A stretch of 64,000 nucleotides of DNA from contig NZ_FMZH01000014.1 in assembly GCF_900101435.1 (NCBI RefSeq), forward strand, positions 55,159 through 119,158, written 5' to 3'. Position 1 is the first letter of the stretch, and every line of letters starts with the position of its first letter. The notes under the pieces were generated by a model. The model saw only the letters and a program-made list of their open reading frames with translations. It was not told the DNA's origin and made no database searches. The position numbers were made by a program, and so were the translations under genes. Shown here piece after piece: positions 61,402 to 64,000 of the stretch. Source of the stretch: Pedobacter soli. Lineage in GTDB: Bacteria > Bacteroidota > Bacteroidia > Sphingobacteriales > Sphingobacteriaceae.

Positions 61402-62139
61402 ATGAAAAACTACAGGTTAATTTATACGCTTCTCTTAGGTGTTTTTGCAATAAATATGGCTTATGGACAAAATACCTTAAGCAAAACCGAAAAAAAAGAA
61501 GGATTCAAATTGCTTTGGAATGGTAAAGATGCCACGGGATGGCGTGCCATATTTAAAACGGAATTTCCGGCCAAAGGTTGGGAAATTAAAGATGGCATTT
61601 TAACTGTATTGCCATCAAACGGAAAGGAGCAGGGTTCGGGTGGTGATATCGTTACCAAAGATGAGTATTCGGCCTTTATTCTAAAATTCGATTTTAAGTT
61701 GACTCCAGGCGCCAACAGTGGTGTAAAATATTTTGTAACCGAACAGGAAAAAACCAATTTATCGGGTATTGGCCTGGAATTTCAGGTGCTGGATGATGAA
61801 AAACATCCGGATGCAAAACTGGGTAAAAACGGGAACCGTAAACTGGGTTCGTTGTATGATCTGATTCCTTCAAATAAGCCTGCTTCGGTAATTAAGCCTA
61901 TTGGCGAATGGAACAGCGGCGAAGTAAGGGTTTATCCAAACAACCATGTAGAACACTGGTTAAATGGTGTAAAAGTGGTTGAGTACGAACGCGGATCAGC
62001 AGATTTTAAAGCTTTAGTGGCAGGTAGTAAATACAAAACCTGGAAAAACTTTGGCGAAGCCCCAAAAGGTCATATTCTGATTCAGGATCACGGTAACCAG
62101 GTTTCTTACAAAAACATTAAAATTAAAACCCTTAAGTAA
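61402..62139 (+). CDS. DUF1080 (3-keto-disaccharide hydrolase family) protein, secreted
   Basis: 245 residues with a signal peptide (…AYGQ). One concanavalin-like DUF1080 domain: GFKLLWNGKDATGWRA, GDIVTKDEYSAFILKFDFKL, GANSGVKYF, GIGLEFQVLDDEKHPDA, WNSGEVRVYPNNHVEHWLNG and HILIQDHGNQVSYKNIKIK. Members hydrolyse 3-keto-glycosides. It precedes an oxidoreductase gene by four bases; the pair fits the pathway in which a Gfo/Idh/MocA enzyme makes the 3-keto sugar and DUF1080 cleaves it. Confidence 0.9.
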   Translation: MKNYRLIYTLLLGVFAINMAYGQNTLSKTEKKEGFKLLWNGKDATGWRAIFKTEFPAKGWEIKDGILTVLPSNGKEQGSGGDIVTKDEYSAFILKFDFKLTPGANSGVKYFVTEQEKTNLSGIGLEFQVLDDEKHPDAKLGKNGNRKLGSLYDLIPSNKPASVIKPIGEWNSGEVRVYPNNHVEHWLNGVKVVEYERGSADFKALVAGSKYKTWKNFGEAPKGHILIQDHGNQVSYKNIKIKTLK

Positions 62140-62143
62140 GGTT

Positions 62144-63499
62144 ATGGAAGAATCAAGAAGAGATTTTATTAAAAAGGCTGCTATTGCCGCTGCAGGTACC
62201 TATGTGGGTACTTTCGGCATGTCTGCAAAAAGTTATGCCAATATTCTCGGGGCTAACGATCGTGTGAGGATTGGAGTGGTTGGTTTTTCCGACCGTTTTA
62301 AAGATACACTGTTTCCCTGCTTTTTAAACCACAATAAAGAACTGAATTTTGATATTGTAGCCCTTTCCGATTTATGGAATTACCGCCGCAATTTAGGCAC
62401 CGACTATATCAAAAACAAGATTGGTCACGGCATTACCGCCTGCAAAAACAACGATGAACTTTATGCCCTGAAAGATCTGGATGCGGTAATTATCAGCACG
62501 CCCGATTTTGCACATGCCCTACATGCTATCGAAGCAGTTAACCATAAAAAAGATGTATACTGCGAAAAACCTTTTGCCGAAACCATGGATGATGCCAACG
62601 CAGCGTTAAAAGCCGTGAGATCATCTAAACAGATTTTACAGATTGGCTCGCAACGCCGTAGCGGACAAAATTATCAGGCCGCTGCCGATTTTATTAAGCA
62701 GGGCAAATTTGGCGATATTACCATGGTCGAATTAAGCTGGAATGTAAATCAGCCTGGTCGCTGGCGCCGTCCCGATTTGGTAGCGAAACTGAAAGAAGAA
62801 GATACAGACTGGAAACGCTTTTTGCTGAACCGGCCTTACGAAGCTTTTGATCCAAGGATTTATCTTGAATACCGCTTATTCTGGCCGTACTCATCGGGTA
62901 TGCCAGGGCAATGGATGAGCCACCAGATTGATACCGTGCACTGGTTTACCGGATTGCAGCATCCGCGCAGCGTTACGGCAAACGGCGGCATTTACCAGTG
63001 GAAAGATGGCAGGCGGAATTGGGATACCACAACTGCTGTTTTTGATTATGGCCCGCTTGATGATATGACCAAAGGTTTTCAGGTGGTATTTACTTCGAGA
63101 ATGCACAATGGAGATGAAAAACCCGCCGAAATTTACTACTCGAATGGGGGGGAATTGAACCTGATTACCAATACCATATCGCCACAAGGTGGTTTAACTG
63201 CAAGGGCTGCCGCTGCAATGAAAATGCAAGCCAACCTGTTACCAGAAATTAAACTGGCTGCACCATCGGCTGCGGCTGCATCGGCCAATACCGGGGCAGA
63301 TGTGCTGAGCTCTAACCACATGCGTAACTGGCTGGAGTGCATCAGAAGCAGAAAAGAACCTAATGCACCTGTTGAAGCAGGTTACCAGCATTCCATCGCC
63401 AATATCATGACTAATGCTGCTGTGCATACCGGAGAGAAAGCAACCTTCGATGCCAGCCGTAAAGAAGTAATGGTAGGGGGCAAAGTATTTAAATACTAA
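62144..63499 (+). CDS. Gfo/Idh/MocA-family oxidoreductase with Tat signal
   Basis: 451 residues. The N-terminus has a Tat motif (SRRDFIKKAAIAAAGTY), so it is exported folded with bound NAD(P). The Rossmann part shows RIGVVGFSDRF, VIISTPDFAHALHAIEA and CEKPFAETMDDA (the EKP motif of the family); the C-terminal alpha/beta domain carries the substrate site. Likely a periplasmic sugar C3 dehydrogenase that supplies 3-keto-glycosides to the DUF1080 hydrolase. It ends 18 bases before a strong terminator. Confidence 0.9.
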   Translation: MEESRRDFIKKAAIAAAGTYVGTFGMSAKSYANILGANDRVRIGVVGFSDRFKDTLFPCFLNHNKELNFDIVALSDLWNYRRNLGTDYIKNKIGHGITACKNNDELYALKDLDAVIISTPDFAHALHAIEAVNHKKDVYCEKPFAETMDDANAALKAVRSSKQILQIGSQRRSGQNYQAAADFIKQGKFGDITMVELSWNVNQPGRWRRPDLVAKLKEEDTDWKRFLLNRPYEAFDPRIYLEYRLFWPYSSGMPGQWMSHQIDTVHWFTGLQHPRSVTANGGIYQWKDGRRNWDTTTAVFDYGPLDDMTKGFQVVFTSRMHNGDEKPAEIYYSNGGELNLITNTISPQGGLTARAAAAMKMQANLLPEIKLAAPSAAAASANTGADVLSSNHMRNWLECIRSRKEPNAPVEAGYQHSIANIMTNAAVHTGEKATFDASRKEVMVGGKVFKY

Positions 63500-63516
63500 A
63501 TTAATCTCAATCAATG

Positions 63517-63553
63517 AAAAATGCCTGGATAAATTCCGGGCATTTTTGGTTTT
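63517..63553 (+). terminator. Intrinsic terminator of the DUF1080/oxidoreductase operon
   Basis: Thirteen-base stem AAAAATGCCTGGA / TCCGGGCATTTTT (one G-T pair) with loop TAAAT, then GGTTTT. It is immediately followed by the group II intron, whose class prefers such sites. Confidence 0.92.
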
Positions 63554-63554
63554 A

Positions 63555-64000
63555 GTGCGCCGGGCATGGCAATCGACTATAGGGTTAGAGTCCCGAACAC
63601 GCTTAGCAGTAGGAAGTGTTAGCTTAAGACAAGGGTGTCGTGGGTGACTGCGAATCTGAAGGAAGTCGGCGGCAAATATGGGGGCCTACGAACAGAAACT
63701 GTATATAAGGCGGATTTAGTCCGGGTGATGTTGCTAACCAAACAGAAGCCCAATACTGCACGGGGACTATTACGTAAATACAGGGGCCACATCCATAGGA
63801 AGTAGATTGTCTTACCCCGGGAGATCTGAATGAGTTCTGTCAAGAGTAAGCGCGATTACAGGAGAAGAAACATTTAGCAGTGATGCTAAATGCCTCAATC
63901 AGAAGTCAGCAGCGGTAGTAGTACTGCAATACAAATGCAGGAAGGACTGAATGTTGGGATGGCAAAGGAAACAGGAAGTTTATGGCAGAGCGTTTACAGC
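63555..64000 (+). mobile_element. Group IIC intron, 5' part (domains I-III)
   Basis: The intron begins GTGCGCCGGGCATGG and carries CTATAGGGTTAGAGTCCCGAAC, CAAGGGTGTCG, AATCTGAAGGAAG, CTTACCCCGGGAGATCTG, AAGTCAGCAG and GGAAGGACTGAA. These correspond in order to the Oceanobacillus iheyensis IIC intron as I remember it. It starts seven bases after the base of a terminator stem, the typical insertion site of class IIC. Domains IV-VI and most of the reverse transcriptase lie beyond the window. Confidence 0.88.
63959..64000 (+). CDS. ltrA: Group II intron reverse transcriptase/maturase, N-terminal start (partial)
   Basis: The last 14 codons read MAKETGSLWQSVYS, in the position of domain IV and resembling the N-terminus of intron-encoded reverse transcriptases (…LWxxVxS...). 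The ATG at 63959 is the likeliest start; an in-frame ATG at 63935 lies inside domain III. The rest is outside the window, so completeness cannot be judged. Confidence 0.6.
   Translation, partial: MAKETGSLWQSVYS

Noticed and set aside
63619..63843. 74-codon minus-strand open frame near the right end
   Set aside because: It falls inside structured group II intron RNA (domains I-III) and has no protein resemblance.

Overview
The window looks like a chromosomal segment of a Bacteroidota bacterium of the Sphingobacteriaceae, most likely Pedobacter or a close relative. The evidence is three SusC/SusD glycan-uptake loci, short AT-rich intergenic regions with a TAnnTTTG-type promoter, a serine palmitoyltransferase closely resembling the Sphingobacterium enzyme as I remember it, and a complete sphingolipid gene set. 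No rRNA or tRNA gene was seen. Gene calls come from reading translated frames and recognising family motifs; no database search was possible.

Layout. (1) 1-6481: the end of a SusC gene, then SusD, a SusE/F-like lipoprotein, a GH53 endo-galactanase and a GH2 beta-galactosidase, i.e. a beta-1,4-galactan utilisation locus. (2) 6781-8740: small hypothetical genes and a cold-shock protein. (3) 8963-14654, minus strand: a molybdenum cofactor operon moaA-moeA-(TauE/SafE transporter)-moaD-moeB-moaE-moaC/mogA fusion. (4) 15458-19178: two ECF sigma factors (one with a small zinc-finger anti-sigma candidate, one of the ECF42/DGPF type), a secreted peroxiredoxin and an AhpD-like protein. (5) 19339-33342: a complete sialic acid locus with a FadR-type regulator and its probable operator, SusC, SusD, Neu5Ac lyase, NanM mutarotase, MFS transporter, sialidase, a two-domain sialate O-acetylesterase and an AGE-type epimerase. 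(6) 33349-38035: Crp/Fnr and two AraC regulators around a secreted sulfatase.

(7) 38522-49440: the most interesting region, an apparent ten-gene operon that joins ceramide synthesis (SPT, a GNAT-fold candidate ceramide synthase, an SDR candidate ceramide reductase) to inositol-lipid synthesis (inositol-3-phosphate synthase, a PgpA-like phosphatase, a CDP-alcohol phosphatidyltransferase, a PAP2/AUR1-like transferase), with a fatty-acid hydroxylase, a GtrA-like membrane protein and a large outer-membrane DUF5686-like protein. Together these could make hydroxylated inositol-phosphoceramide and place it in the envelope. Inside it, the CDP-alcohol phosphatidyltransferase is fused to a secreted DUF4833-like domain across an A7 run that looks like a frameshift or homopolymer site.

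(8) 49441-63499: a third SusC/SusD locus preceded by a 900-bp leader that holds a decayed AraC-like regulator, then a 1.25-kb block of palindromic and 361-bp tandem repeats, a GH43 lipoprotein on the minus strand, and a DUF1080 plus Gfo/Idh/MocA operon (3-keto-glycoside type). The SusCD locus and the DUF1080 operon share a conserved upstream element of about 95 bp, which suggests one regulon. (9) 63555-64000: the 5' part of a group IIC intron inserted just after a transcription terminator; its reverse transcriptase gene runs off the window.
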